Shown here: one piece after another, positions 51,676 through 60,846 of the stretch
How positions within the stretch are numbered: position 1 is the stretch's first letter
Layout: the number at the start of each line of letters is the position of its first letter
From: UBA964 sp031382085
Lineage (GTDB): Bacteria; Pseudomonadota; Gammaproteobacteria; Steroidobacterales; Steroidobacteraceae
Assembly: GCA_031382085.1 (NCBI GenBank)
Contig: JANMYM010000019.1
Location: 1-64,000, forward strand
Direction of reading: 5' to 3'
Length of the DNA stretch: 64,000 nucleotides
Translations under genes and position numbers: made by a program
Notes under the pieces: model-generated
What the model was told of the DNA's origin: nothing
Database searches by the model: none
The model's input: only the letters and a program-made list of their open reading frames with translations

Positions 51676-52938
51676 CTAGCTCGGGCCGGCGGCGGGCTCT
51701 CGGACCAGCAGCAGCAGCAGGCCGCCAACCACAAACAGCAACACTAGCGACATGATCGAGGCCCGGGAACTGCCGGTGGCGAGCGCCACAGCGGCCACCA
51801 GCAATGGGCCCACCACAGTGGCGAACTTGCCCATCATGTTGTAGAAGCCGAAAAACTCGCCGCTGTGGCCGCGGGGCACCAGCCTGCCGAACAACGACCG
51901 CGACAGGCTCTGCACGCCGCCCTGTACCAGCCCGATCGCCACGGCCAGCCCGAAAAACTCCAACGCCGTGTCGAGAAAAAACGCGTAACAGGTCGCAACG
52001 GTGTACACCACCAGACCTAACAGAATGCCACGCCGCGCACCGTGCCGCCCGGCGTAGCGGCCAAACCAGAGAGACGCTGGGAACGCGACGAACTGCGTCA
52101 GCAGCAACGCCTGAATCAGCGCGCTGGCCGGCAGCCCGATGGCGACACCATAGTCGACAGCCATCTTGATGATGGTGTTCACGCCGTCAATGTACAGCCA
52201 GTACGCTAACAAAAATATCCAGAGCTCACGGTACTTTGGCAGACGGCGCAGCGTCGCCGCCAGTTCGCGGATGCCGCTGCCGGCTGCGGCCGCGAGACGC
52301 ATGCGCTGCGCGGGCAGCTGCTCGACCACCCGGCGCGCCAGCGGAATGGTAAACAGGGCCCACCACAGCGCCACCGTCAGGAAGGAAATGTGCACCGCCT
52401 CGGTGGCATCCTTGAGGCCAAACCATTTCCAGTTGCCGTACATCAGGACGTTCAACAGGAACAAGATACCGCCGCCCAGGTAACCCAGCGCGTAACCGTA
52501 GGACGACACCCGGTCATAGTCGTGCGGCCGGGCGACATCAGTAATCAGCGCATCGTAGAAAATGTTGGCCGCCGAGAAACCGATCGAGCCGCCGACAAAC
52601 AGCCAGAACGCGGCCTGCCATTCACCCTGCGCAACCCAGAACAATGCGCCGGTGGTCACGATGCCGAGTGCCGCCCAGAACAACAGGAATGCCTTGCGCC
52701 GCCCGGCGCTGTCGGCGACCGCGCCTAACAGCGGCGCCAGCACGGCCACGATAAAGCCAGCTACGCCATTGGCGATGCCGAGTCGCGCGGTGCTGGTGGT
52801 CGAATCGACGCCGACGCTCCAGAACTTCTGGAAAAACAACGGGAAAAATCCCGCCATGACCGTGGTCGCAAACGCAGAATTGGCCCAGTCGTAAAAAGCC
52901 CAGGCGCGAATCTGGCGGCTATTTTCCGGATCGTTCAC
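51676..52938 (-). CDS. UMF1/Atg22-like MFS transporter
   Basis: A 420-aa inner-membrane protein with about 12 helices. AWAFYDWANSAFATTVMAGFF is the signature of the UMF1 family (bacterial relatives of yeast Atg22), with LLGAVADSAGRRKAFL and SLFGRLVPRGHSGEFFGFYN following. It may export amino acids or other small products. It starts at GTG 52938, nine bases after prfC ends. Confidence 0.9.
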   Translation of the reverse strand: MNDPENSRQIRAWAFYDWANSAFATTVMAGFFPLFFQKFWSVGVDSTTSTARLGIANGVAGFIVAVLAPLLGAVADSAGRRKAFLLFWAALGIVTTGALFWVAQGEWQAAFWLFVGGSIGFSAANIFYDALITDVARPHDYDRVSSYGYALGYLGGGILFLLNVLMYGNWKWFGLKDATEAVHISFLTVALWWALFTIPLARRVVEQLPAQRMRLAAAAGSGIRELAATLRRLPKYRELWIFLLAYWLYIDGVNTIIKMAVDYGVAIGLPASALIQALLLTQFVAFPASLWFGRYAGRHGARRGILLGLVVYTVATCYAFFLDTALEFFGLAVAIGLVQGGVQSLSRSLFGRLVPRGHSGEFFGFYNMMGKFATVVGPLLVAAVALATGSSRASIMSLVLLFVVGGLLLLLVREPAAGPS

Positions 52939-52947
52939 CGCGCGATG

Positions 52948-54549
52948 TTAAGACGCCGCCGCACTTTCTGCATGCTCACGTGTTTCGCGAAAGCAGAGGC
53001 CGGGCCAGCGCTCCAGCGTCAGCCCCAGATTGACACGCGTCGGCGCCAGGTACACGAGCGACCCAGCGTGATCCAGCGCCAGGTTGTCGTAGGCCTTGGT
53101 GCGGAACTCTTCGAGCTTCCTGCCATCGTCAGTTGCGATCCAGCGCGCGGTATGCACGTTGATCGGCTCGAACACGCATTGCACTCCGTACTCGTCGGCG
53201 AGACGGAATGCGACCACTTCGAACTGCAGCGGGCCGATCGCGCCCAGAATCATGTCGTTGTTACGCAACGGACGGAACAATTGCGTTGCACCCTCCTCGC
53301 ACAGTTGCATCAGGCCCTTTTGCAGCGCCTTCATGCGCAGCGGATCCTTCAGCACGGCGCGCCGGAACATTTCCGGCGCGAAATTCGGAATGCCGGTGAA
53401 ATGCAGGCCCTCGCCTTCGGTAAAGGAATCGCCGATATTGATGGTGCCGTGGTTGTGCAGGCCGATGATGTCGCCGGCAAAAGCCTGCTCCGCCTGTTCG
53501 CGGTCCGCAGCCATGAACGTCAACGCATCGCCGATGCGCATTTCCTTCGCCAACCGGACATGGGTCATGCGCATGCCGCGTGCATACCGCCCTGAGCAGA
53601 CCCGCATGAAGGCAATCCGGTCGCGATGACCGGGATCCATGTTGGCCTGGATCTTGAACACGAAACCACTGAGCGTCGGCTCGTTAGCCTGGACCGTGCG
53701 CCCGGTGGTCGCACGCGGCAGGGGTTGAGGAGAATGCGAGACGAAGTAGTTCAGCAGTTCCTGAACACCGAAATTGGACAGGGCGGAACCGAAGAACACC
53801 GGCGTCTGGCGTCCGGCGCGGTAGGCAACCGGGTCGAACGCCTGAGTGGCGCCGCGCACCAGCTCGATTTCGTCACCGAAAGCCCCGCAGCGGTCACCCA
53901 GCAGTTCCTGGGCCGCAGCACTTGCCAGGCCGTCGATAATCTGGGTTTCGCCGGCACGGCCCTTCTCACCGGCCTGGTAAAGATAAATCCGGTCTTCAGC
54001 CAGGTGATACACGCCGATCAGGTCGCGACCCATGCCGATTGGCCAGGTGATCGGTGCGGTCGCAATTTTCAGCACCGATTCGATTTCATCTAACAGCTCA
54101 ATCGGCGGACGCCCTTCGCGATCGAGCTTGTTGATGAAGGTCATGATGGGCGTATCACGCAACCGGCATACCTCCATCAGCTTGATGGTCCGTTCCTCAA
54201 CACCCTTGGCGCAGTCGATCACCATCAGGGCCGAATCGACCGCGGTCAGCGTGCGGTAGGTGTCCTCCGAGAAATCTTCGTGACCTGGCGTATCCAGCAG
54301 ATTCACGATGCAGTCGCGGTATGGAAACTGCATCACCGACGAGGTGACGGAAATACCGCGCTGCTGCTCGAGGCGCATCCAGTCCGAAGTCGCGTGCCGT
54401 GTAGCCTTGCGCCCCTTGACCGTGCCCGCCATCTGGATCGCGCCGCCGAACAACAGCAGCTTTTCCGTCAGCGTGGTCTTGCCGGCGTCCGGGTGGGAAA
54501 TGATGGCAAAGGTGCGGCGGCGAGCGATTTCCTGCTCGAGTGTCGACAT
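52948..54549 (-). CDS. prfC: Peptide chain release factor 3
   Basis: A 533-aa translational GTPase that recycles RF1 and RF2. G1 SHPDAGKTTLTEK, switch I KGRKATRHATSDWM and G3 DTPGHEDFSEDTYR are intact, with NKLD as G4. The RF3-specific GRFARG-like segment (CSGRYARGM) follows. Length equals E. coli RF3. ATG 54549 is followed upstream by rimI 15 bases away. Confidence 0.97.
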   Translation of the reverse strand: MSTLEQEIARRRTFAIISHPDAGKTTLTEKLLLFGGAIQMAGTVKGRKATRHATSDWMRLEQQRGISVTSSVMQFPYRDCIVNLLDTPGHEDFSEDTYRTLTAVDSALMVIDCAKGVEERTIKLMEVCRLRDTPIMTFINKLDREGRPPIELLDEIESVLKIATAPITWPIGMGRDLIGVYHLAEDRIYLYQAGEKGRAGETQIIDGLASAAAQELLGDRCGAFGDEIELVRGATQAFDPVAYRAGRQTPVFFGSALSNFGVQELLNYFVSHSPQPLPRATTGRTVQANEPTLSGFVFKIQANMDPGHRDRIAFMRVCSGRYARGMRMTHVRLAKEMRIGDALTFMAADREQAEQAFAGDIIGLHNHGTINIGDSFTEGEGLHFTGIPNFAPEMFRRAVLKDPLRMKALQKGLMQLCEEGATQLFRPLRNNDMILGAIGPLQFEVVAFRLADEYGVQCVFEPINVHTARWIATDDGRKLEEFRTKAYDNLALDHAGSLVYLAPTRVNLGLTLERWPGLCFRETREHAESAAAS

Positions 54550-54564
54550 GTGGATTCCAGGTTG

Positions 54565-55044
54565 TTAGGTAAGATGCAGACGCAGGACGCAGGCATCTTC
54601 GCGGCCGCTGACTGCCTGGTAGTATGAACGGCGCATGCCAATCTGTTCGAAGCCCAACGCCTGATACAGGCGTATCGCACCCAGGTTGCTGGGGCGCACT
54701 TCCAGAAACATGGCGCGCGCACCCTGGCTGCGCGCCTGGTCAAGCATCTGCAGCAACAGCAGGCGGCCGAGGCCGCGATAGCGAAAATCCGGATGAATGC
54801 AGATGTTGAGCAGGTGCGCCTCGCCCGCCCCCGTGCTCACGATGCCGTGCCCTATGACCTGACCGCCCAGCTCCAGCACCCGGCAGATATAACCGACGCG
54901 CAGGCAGTCATGAAATATGCCTTCGCTCCACGGGAATTCGTAACCGGCCAGTTCGTTGGCATGCACCATCGGCAGGTCCAACTCGAGCATCTCGCGGCTC
55001 TGTACTGCAGGCGCATTGCGCATCAGATCGGGCGCGGTTGCCAT
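54565..55044 (-). CDS. rimI: Ribosomal protein S18 alanine N-acetyltransferase
   Basis: A 159-aa GNAT enzyme acetylating ribosomal protein S18. The acetyl-CoA loop is HPDFRYRGLGRLLL and the substrate part FLEVRPSNLGAIRLYQALGF is typical of RimI. ATG 55044 lies two bases after the UDG stop; a longer open frame antisense to nothing adds no similarity. Its stop TAA is in a GTTAG word. Confidence 0.93.
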   Translation of the reverse strand: MATAPDLMRNAPAVQSREMLELDLPMVHANELAGYEFPWSEGIFHDCLRVGYICRVLELGGQVIGHGIVSTGAGEAHLLNICIHPDFRYRGLGRLLLLQMLDQARSQGARAMFLEVRPSNLGAIRLYQALGFEQIGMRRSYYQAVSGREDACVLRLHLT

Positions 55045-55046
55045 GC

Positions 55047-55745
55047 TCAGCTCACCGGCTTCGGCGCACAGACGCTCATCGCGAACTTGAGATCGTCCCA
55101 GGCTTTGCGCTTCTCTCCCGGGCTGCGCAGCAGATATGCCGGGTGATAGGTCACGACCAGTGGCGTATCCAGCTCGCCGTAGCGATGCACCTGCCCGCGC
55201 AACCGGCCCAGCGGCAGCTCGGTTGCTAACAGATTCTGCGCCGCAATGCGCCCAACGGCGAGGATCAGCTGCGGCCGCACCCGGGCAATCTGCCGCGTCA
55301 GGTATGGCAGGCACTCGCGCACCTCATCGGGCAACGGGTCCCGGTTGTTAGGTGGCCGGCATTTCAGGATATTCGCGATGAAGACATCCGGGCGCTCGAG
55401 GCCGCAGGCCTTGAGCATCGCGGTTAGCAGCTGCCCGGCGCGGCCCACGAACGGCTCGCCCTGCGCGTCTTCGTCGGCGCCCGGCGCTTCGCCGATGACC
55501 ATCCAGCGCGCGCTCGTCGCGCCCACGCCAAACACAGTGTTGGTCCGGCTGCGATGCAACGCGCAGCGGGTACAGGCCGCGACTTCGGACTGCAGCATCG
55601 TCCAGTCGACTGCCGGTACTGACGGCGCGGGCGACATCGCCGGTAACGTCAGTGGCATCGGCATGCGGCCGGCGCGCGGCAGCCACACGTCTATCCCCAG
55701 TGACTGCAGGTAATCCCGGCGCATAGCCTCGTCCATGGCCGTCAT
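55047..55745 (-). CDS. Uracil-DNA glycosylase, family 4 (Fe-S)
   Basis: A 232-aa uracil-DNA glycosylase that removes deaminated cytosine. Motif A GEAPGADED is at about 85-93, motif HPAYLL near the C-terminus, and four Cys for a 4Fe-4S cluster at about 58, 61, 129 and 145. ATG 55745 overlaps the pssA stop in ATGA. Often annotated UdgB/family 4. Confidence 0.93.
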   Translation of the reverse strand: MTAMDEAMRRDYLQSLGIDVWLPRAGRMPMPLTLPAMSPAPSVPAVDWTMLQSEVAACTRCALHRSRTNTVFGVGATSARWMVIGEAPGADEDAQGEPFVGRAGQLLTAMLKACGLERPDVFIANILKCRPPNNRDPLPDEVRECLPYLTRQIARVRPQLILAVGRIAAQNLLATELPLGRLRGQVHRYGELDTPLVVTYHPAYLLRSPGEKRKAWDDLKFAMSVCAPKPVS

Positions 55746-56542
55746 CCGCCGGACGGCGTCCCGCGTAGCGGACGGCGTCGCAGCCGTCGCCACACCCACA
55801 GCAGCGGCGAGGACGCCGCGAAAGCCGCGAACATCGCCAGCAGCATCGTCGGCGGCTCGATGGCGATGAAATACAGGAACGTCGGCACGATGACGACGTA
55901 GGCCAACTTGACGCGCTTGTCCCAGTCCACCTGTTTCAGGCTGGGGTACGGGAAGCTCGACACCATCAAGGCACCTGCGCACGCGGTTGTGGTGAACGCC
56001 ACCGCGAGGCCGATCAGGCCCGGTGCGCGCCATTCGTGCGAAAACCACACGAAAGCCGCGACCAGCGCTGCCGCGGACGGGCTGGGCAGGCCTTCGAAGA
56101 AGCGTTTGTCGCCGCTGCCGGCACGGACGTTGAAACGCGCCAATCGCAGCGCGGCGCACATCGTGAAGAAGAACGAGGCCAGCCAGCCAAATCGCTCCCA
56201 CAGCGGGCCATAGTCCCCGAGCCTGGCCGCGCCCCACTGGAATGCGAGCAGCGCCGGCGCCAGGCCGAACGCGACCATGTCGGCGAGGCTGTCGTACTCC
56301 TTGCCGAACTGACTTTCAGTATTCGTCCAGCGCGCAATCCGGCCGTCCAGGCCATCAAAAAGCATCGCGACAAACACCGCTCCGCCCGCAACCGAGAACT
56401 CACCATTGATCGCCGAGATGATGGCGTAGAAGCCCGAGCCGAGGCAGCCGGTCGTCATCAGGTTGGGCAGCAGGAAAATGCCGCGCCGAACCCGGCCACG
56501 GCGGCCCGTCGCTCGGGAGATTGGAACCGGTGTGTCATCCAT
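55742..56542 (-). CDS. pssA: CDP-diacylglycerol-serine O-phosphatidyltransferase
   Basis: A 266-aa membrane enzyme making phosphatidylserine, precursor of phosphatidylethanolamine. The CDP-alcohol motif is DGLDGRIARWTNTESQFG then YDSLADM, and PNLMTTGCLGSGFYAI is the first helix; seven to eight helices in all. It is the class II (Bacillus-like) synthase rather than the E. coli PLD type. ATG 56542 was chosen. Confidence 0.93.
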   Translation of the reverse strand: MDDTPVPISRATGRRGRVRRGIFLLPNLMTTGCLGSGFYAIISAINGEFSVAGGAVFVAMLFDGLDGRIARWTNTESQFGKEYDSLADMVAFGLAPALLAFQWGAARLGDYGPLWERFGWLASFFFTMCAALRLARFNVRAGSGDKRFFEGLPSPSAAALVAAFVWFSHEWRAPGLIGLAVAFTTTACAGALMVSSFPYPSLKQVDWDKRVKLAYVVIVPTFLYFIAIEPPTMLLAMFAAFAASSPLLWVWRRLRRRPLRGTPSGG

Positions 56543-56645
56543 GCGCGCGCATGATAGGGCCCGACGGCGCGCTTGGCCATGTGCGGCGGCCGATAAAGGG
56601 CCTGTTACACTGCGCGGCCCCATTTTAGCCCGATGCACGAGCCCC

Positions 56646-58355
56646 ATGCGCTGGTCCAAGTACCCGATCAATACCGCCAAGGAAGACCCCAGCGAGGCTG
56701 AAGTTGAGAGCCACCGCCTGATGCTGCGCGCCGGCCTGATCCGTCGACTGGCCGCGGGCATCTATACCTGGACGCCCATAGGCCTGCGTTGCGTGCGCAA
56801 GGTCGAGAATATCGTCCGCGAGGAAATGAACCGCGCCGGCGCGTTCGAGCTTCTGATGCCGGCGGTTCAGCCCGCTGAGCTGTGGCAGGAATCCGGCCGC
56901 TGGCAGCACTATGGGCCGGAATTGCTGCGCCTCAAGGACCGTCATGACCGGGACTTCGTCATCGGCCCGACGCACGAGGAAGTCATAACTGATCTTGCGC
57001 GACGCGAGCTCAAGAGCTACCGCCAGTTGCCGGTCAATTTCTACCAGATCCAGAGCAAATTCCGCGACGAAATCCGGCCGCGGTTTGGGGTGATGCGGGG
57101 TCGCGAATTCATCATGAAGGACGCCTACAGCTTTCATCTCGACCAGGCGTCACTGGCTGAAGGCTACCGCATCATGCACGAGGCCTATTCGCGCATGTTC
57201 ACGCGCATGGGTCTCAGGTTCCGCGCCGTGCAGGCGGACAGCGGCGCGATCGGCGGCAGCGTCTCGGAAGAATTCCAGGTGCTGGCTGACGCCGGTGAAG
57301 ACGCGATGGTCTACTCCGATGGTGATGACTTCGCCGCCAATCTCGAGCAGGCCGCGGCGCTGCCTCCCGCAGGCCCGCGCCCGGCGGCGACCGAAGCGCT
57401 GGCCCGGGTCGCAACCCCCGGCACCAAGACCATCGACGCAGTGTGCCAGTTGTTAGGTGTCGCGGCGACGCGCACGCTCAAGCTGCTGTTGGTCGCGGGA
57501 CGCGACGCCGGTATCGTGGCGCTGGCGCTGCGCGGCGATCATGAATTGAACGTGCTCAAGGCGCAGCGGCTGCCGGCGGTTGCCAGCCCGCTGCGCATGG
57601 CGACTGTGGATGAGATCAAGGCGGCCACCGGATCCGAGCCCGGCTACATCGGTCCCGTCGGACTCACCTGCCCACTCATCGTCGATCACAGCGCCGCGCA
57701 TCTCGCCGACTTCATCTGCGGCGCCAACGACATGGATGCGCACCTGCGGGGCGTGAACTGGGGCCGCGACTTGCCGCAGCCCCAGTCCGCGGACATCCGC
57801 AACGTGGTGGCCGGCGACCCGAGTCCCAGTGGCAAGGGCCAGTTGCGGCTCGCCCGTGGAATCGAAGTGGGTCATGTTTTTCAGTTGGGCCAGAAATACT
57901 CGATTGCGATGAATGCCACGGTCCTCGATGAACAAGGCAAGAGCCAGACGATGTACATGGGTTGCTACGGCATCGGCATCACGCGCATCGTGGCGGCGTC
58001 GATCGAGCAGAACCATGACGCCCAGGGCATCATCTGGCCCGATCCGCTGGCGCCTTTCCAGGTTGTGCTGGTGCCCATGAATGCGCACAAATCGGAGCGT
58101 GTGCGCGCGGCGTCAGAAAAGCTCTACGCCGATCTGACCGCTGCCGGGATCGAGGTGCTGTTAGATGACCGGGATGCGCGGCCCGGCGTCAAATTCGCGG
58201 ACTGTGAACTGCTTGGCATTCCGCACCGCATCGTCATCGGCGAACGCGGTCTGGATGCCGGCAAACTTGAGTACCGGCACCGTCGCGCCAGCGGCAACGA
58301 GGATTTACCATTGGATGATGTCCTCGGATCCCTGCGGCAGCGATTTGGCGCCTGA
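56646..58355 (+). CDS. proS: Prolyl-tRNA synthetase
   Basis: A 569-aa class II synthetase of the bacterial type. Motif 1 lies near GLRCVRKVENIVREEMNRAG, motif 2 FRDEIRPRFGVMRGREFIMKDAYSF, and motif 3 CYGIGITRIVAA; the INS/YbaK editing domain sits between (about 225-385). The anticodon domain follows. ATG 56646 gives the normal N-terminus (MRWSKYPINTAKEDP). Its 3' end overlaps the lytic transglycosylase start. Confidence 0.97.
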   Translation: MRWSKYPINTAKEDPSEAEVESHRLMLRAGLIRRLAAGIYTWTPIGLRCVRKVENIVREEMNRAGAFELLMPAVQPAELWQESGRWQHYGPELLRLKDRHDRDFVIGPTHEEVITDLARRELKSYRQLPVNFYQIQSKFRDEIRPRFGVMRGREFIMKDAYSFHLDQASLAEGYRIMHEAYSRMFTRMGLRFRAVQADSGAIGGSVSEEFQVLADAGEDAMVYSDGDDFAANLEQAAALPPAGPRPAATEALARVATPGTKTIDAVCQLLGVAATRTLKLLLVAGRDAGIVALALRGDHELNVLKAQRLPAVASPLRMATVDEIKAATGSEPGYIGPVGLTCPLIVDHSAAHLADFICGANDMDAHLRGVNWGRDLPQPQSADIRNVVAGDPSPSGKGQLRLARGIEVGHVFQLGQKYSIAMNATVLDEQGKSQTMYMGCYGIGITRIVAASIEQNHDAQGIIWPDPLAPFQVVLVPMNAHKSERVRAASEKLYADLTAAGIEVLLDDRDARPGVKFADCELLGIPHRIVIGERGLDAGKLEYRHRRASGNEDLPLDDVLGSLRQRFGA

Positions 58356-58992
58356 AGCGGCGTGGCCCAGCTTGCGCTGGCTGCCGCTGCGCCGGCTGAT
58401 CGGCCTGGCCGCAGTCTTGCTGGCTGCCCCGGCCATGGCCGACCAGCAGCGCGACCCCGAGTTGCGCGCGGTGGTGCAGGCCGCCATCGGTTCAGCGCAA
58501 TGCTTCAGCAAGGCGTTCGATTCACAGGTGTGGTTCAAGATGATGGAGCCGCGGCTGCGCAAGAAAGTCCGCCGGCCCGAAGAGCGCGTCGAAATCCTGC
58601 AGTCGATTTTCTGCGAGGCGCACCGCAACGGCAAGCAGCGACTGCCGCCCGGCCTTTTGTTAGCCATCATCGATGTCGAGTCCGGCTTCAACCGCTATGC
58701 CGTTTCCAGCGCTGGCGCCGTAGGATTGATGCAGGTCATGCCGTTCTGGCCCGAACAACTCGGCTTGCGGCGTTTCCAGCTCATCACCGTCGATGACAAC
58801 ATCAAGATGGGTGCCGCTATCTTCAGGTACTACCTCGGCCGGGAAAAGAATAACGTCGGCCGCGCGCTGGCACGCTACAACGGCAGCCTCGGACGGCGCA
58901 GCTACCCGGATCTGGTGATCAACCGTTGGACACGCTGGAATGGGGCGGATGACCTTGGCCGCACCGGCGACGAACCCAAATTCATCTGGTAA
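58318..58992 (+). CDS. Exported lytic transglycosylase, SLT domain
   Basis: A 224-aa peptidoglycan-cleaving enzyme. The catalytic Glu is in IIDVESGFNRYAVSSAGAVG (about residue 121), followed by LMQVMPFW and ARYNGS, the SLT signatures. A signal peptide (LIGLAAVLLAAPAMA-DQ) follows a long N-region. ATG 58318 overlaps proS by 38 bases in another frame; a TTG near 58372 would give a cleaner signal peptide. Confidence 0.88.
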   Translation: MSSDPCGSDLAPEAAWPSLRWLPLRRLIGLAAVLLAAPAMADQQRDPELRAVVQAAIGSAQCFSKAFDSQVWFKMMEPRLRKKVRRPEERVEILQSIFCEAHRNGKQRLPPGLLLAIIDVESGFNRYAVSSAGAVGLMQVMPFWPEQLGLRRFQLITVDDNIKMGAAIFRYYLGREKNNVGRALARYNGSLGRRSYPDLVINRWTRWNGADDLGRTGDEPKFIW

Positions 58993-58997
58993 CACAC

Positions 58998-59606
58998 ATG
59001 ACCCGCATTCTGGTGCTGTACTACTCCCGGCATGGCGCCACTGCGGAACTTGCCCGGCAGGTTGCCCGCGGTGTTGAATCAGTCAGCGGCGCGGAAGCCT
59101 GCCTGCGCACCGTACCTGCGGTGAGCTCAGCAGCGGACCTCGCACGCAAGGCCACGCCCGACAGCGGCGCACCCTACGTGAGCTACGATGATCTTGCCCA
59201 CGCGGATGGCTTGTTGTTAGGCAGCCCGACGCGGTTTGGCAACATGGCCGCGCCGCTCAAATATTTTCTCGACGGAACTTCAGCGCAGTGGCTGGCAGGC
59301 ACGCTGGCGGGCAAGCCTGCAGGGGTATTTACCAGCACCCAGACGCAGCACGGTGGCCAGGAAAGCACGCTGCTGTCGATGATGCTGCCGTTGTTGCATC
59401 ACGGCATGCTGATCGTCGGCGTGCCGTTCACGGAACCGGCGCTGAACGCAACCCTGAGCGGCGGCACGCCCTATGGCGCCTCGCACGTCGCGGGCAGCAT
59501 TCCGGCCGGCAGTAACCCCGTACTGACCGAACACGAACGCCTGATCGCCCAGTCACTCGGGCGCCGTGTCGCGCAATTCGCCCACAAGTTGGCGCAGAAA
59601 AGCTAA
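58998..59606 (+). CDS. wrbA: NAD(P)H-quinone oxidoreductase WrbA
   Basis: A 202-aa tetrameric FMN flavodoxin-like protein that reduces quinones by two electrons. The FMN loop is VLYYSRHGATAELARQVARG, then GSPTRFGNMAAPLKYFLD and the STQTQHGGQESTLLS active-site segment. Its stop TAA is shared in a CTAAC word with the stop of convergent hda (4-base overlap). Confidence 0.93.
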   Translation: MTRILVLYYSRHGATAELARQVARGVESVSGAEACLRTVPAVSSAADLARKATPDSGAPYVSYDDLAHADGLLLGSPTRFGNMAAPLKYFLDGTSAQWLAGTLAGKPAGVFTSTQTQHGGQESTLLSMMLPLLHHGMLIVGVPFTEPALNATLSGGTPYGASHVAGSIPAGSNPVLTEHERLIAQSLGRRVAQFAHKLAQKS

Positions 59607-60304
59607 CGCGCGAAACGTTGCGCCAGGACCTCGCGGACAAACGGCAGGGTCAGGCGCCGCTGCGCGGCCAGTGCGGCCTGGTCCATTTCCTCGATAAACG
59701 CGCACTGCGAGCCGAGGTCACGTGGCAGACGCCGCAGCATGAATTCAAGCGTGTCCTCGGGCAATTCCAGGCCGAGTCCACGCGCGCGTTGCACCAGCAA
59801 ATTCCGCAACCCGGACTCGTCCGGCAATTGCAGGTTCACGCGCACAGCAATGCCGCGCACGCGCGAACCCAAATCCGCCAGTGCCCAGTCGGCCAGCGGC
59901 GGCAGATCCCGCGCGGCCAACAGCAGGCTCGCGCCCCGGTCTTCTGCGTCACGCCACAATGCGAACAGCGCGCGGCCGAAATCCGCATCCGCGGCCACCA
60001 CATCGACATCGTCACAACAGACGAGATCTGCGCCGAGTTGTCCCGACAGGGCCACGGCACCGGCCGGCGCGAGCTCGCGCAAAGCGAAGTAAACGGCGCG
60101 CCGCCCGGCCTGCTGCGCGGCATGCGTCGCCGCCAACAGCAGGTGGGTCTTGCCACTCGCGGCGGGTCCCGCGAGCAGAAATGCGCCGGCACGGCCCGCG
60201 GCAACCGCCGTCACGACGGACAGCGCCGCGGCGTTAGCTCCGGCGAAGAAGTTGTCGAGACGTGCGCGCTCGCGTAACCGCACGGCGAGCGCCAATTGCT
60301 CCAC
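59603..60304 (-). CDS. hda: DnaA regulatory inactivator Hda
   Basis: A 233-aa AAA+ protein that, with the DNA clamp, inactivates DnaA-ATP after initiation. It begins MEQLALAVRLRERARLDNFF, where QLxLxV is the clamp-binding motif, and has Walker A AGPAASGKTHLL and Walker B CCDDVDV. It starts at GTG 60304. The order hda-CDP-alcohol transferase-DUF2066/purM-purN is conserved. Stop TAG overlaps wrbA stop. Confidence 0.93.
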   Translation of the reverse strand: MEQLALAVRLRERARLDNFFAGANAAALSVVTAVAAGRAGAFLLAGPAASGKTHLLLAATHAAQQAGRRAVYFALRELAPAGAVALSGQLGADLVCCDDVDVVAADADFGRALFALWRDAEDRGASLLLAARDLPPLADWALADLGSRVRGIAVRVNLQLPDESGLRNLLVQRARGLGLELPEDTLEFMLRRLPRDLGSQCAFIEEMDQAALAAQRRLTLPFVREVLAQRFAR

Positions 60305-60310
60305 GGCCGG

Positions 60311-60841
60311 CTACCAAACGCGCTGCATGAAACGCAGCAGGTAGTGAACGCCGGAGGCGACCGTGGTCACCAGGGTCGCAACCGCCAGAAAATCCAGCAA
60401 TTCGTGCGGCGGCACCTGGCGCGCGGCGTACAGGATCGCGAACGAGCAATACACCAGCTGCAGCGCCGTATTGATCTTGGAAATTACCGTTGGGCGGCCA
60501 TGCAAGGCGCCAAACCAAAGGCGAAACACCACGGCGCCCAGGCCGATGACAAAATCCCGGGCAATGGCGGCTGCTGCCAGCCAGATCGGCACGAGGCCAA
60601 GCCAGGCGGAATAAATGAACACCGTGACCAGCAGCAATTTGTCGGCTAACGGATCAATGACCTTGCCGAGCGATGAAGTCCAGTTGAATCTCTTGGCAAG
60701 GAAGCCATCGAACCCGTCCGACACGGCCGCCACCACAAACCAGCCCAGTGTCAGCAGGTATTGGCCGTCGCGCATCGACACCACGACCGGCCAGATGAGC
60801 AGGATACGGCCCAGCGTGATGATGTTAGGTAGGTGACGCAT
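60311..60841 (-). CDS. CDP-alcohol phosphatidyltransferase, PgsA-like
   Basis: A 176-aa membrane enzyme with four to five helices. The metal motif DGFDGFLAKR...GKVIDPLADK (about 43-68) is intact. It may make phosphatidylglycerophosphate, but many Gammaproteobacteria have a separate pgsA and this paralogue beside hda has unknown substrate. Sits between hda and the DUF2066 gene, with spacings of six and five bases. Confidence 0.88.
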   Translation of the reverse strand: MRHLPNIITLGRILLIWPVVVSMRDGQYLLTLGWFVVAAVSDGFDGFLAKRFNWTSSLGKVIDPLADKLLLVTVFIYSAWLGLVPIWLAAAAIARDFVIGLGAVVFRLWFGALHGRPTVISKINTALQLVYCSFAILYAARQVPPHELLDFLAVATLVTTVASGVHYLLRFMQRVW

Positions 60842-60846
60842 GGCAG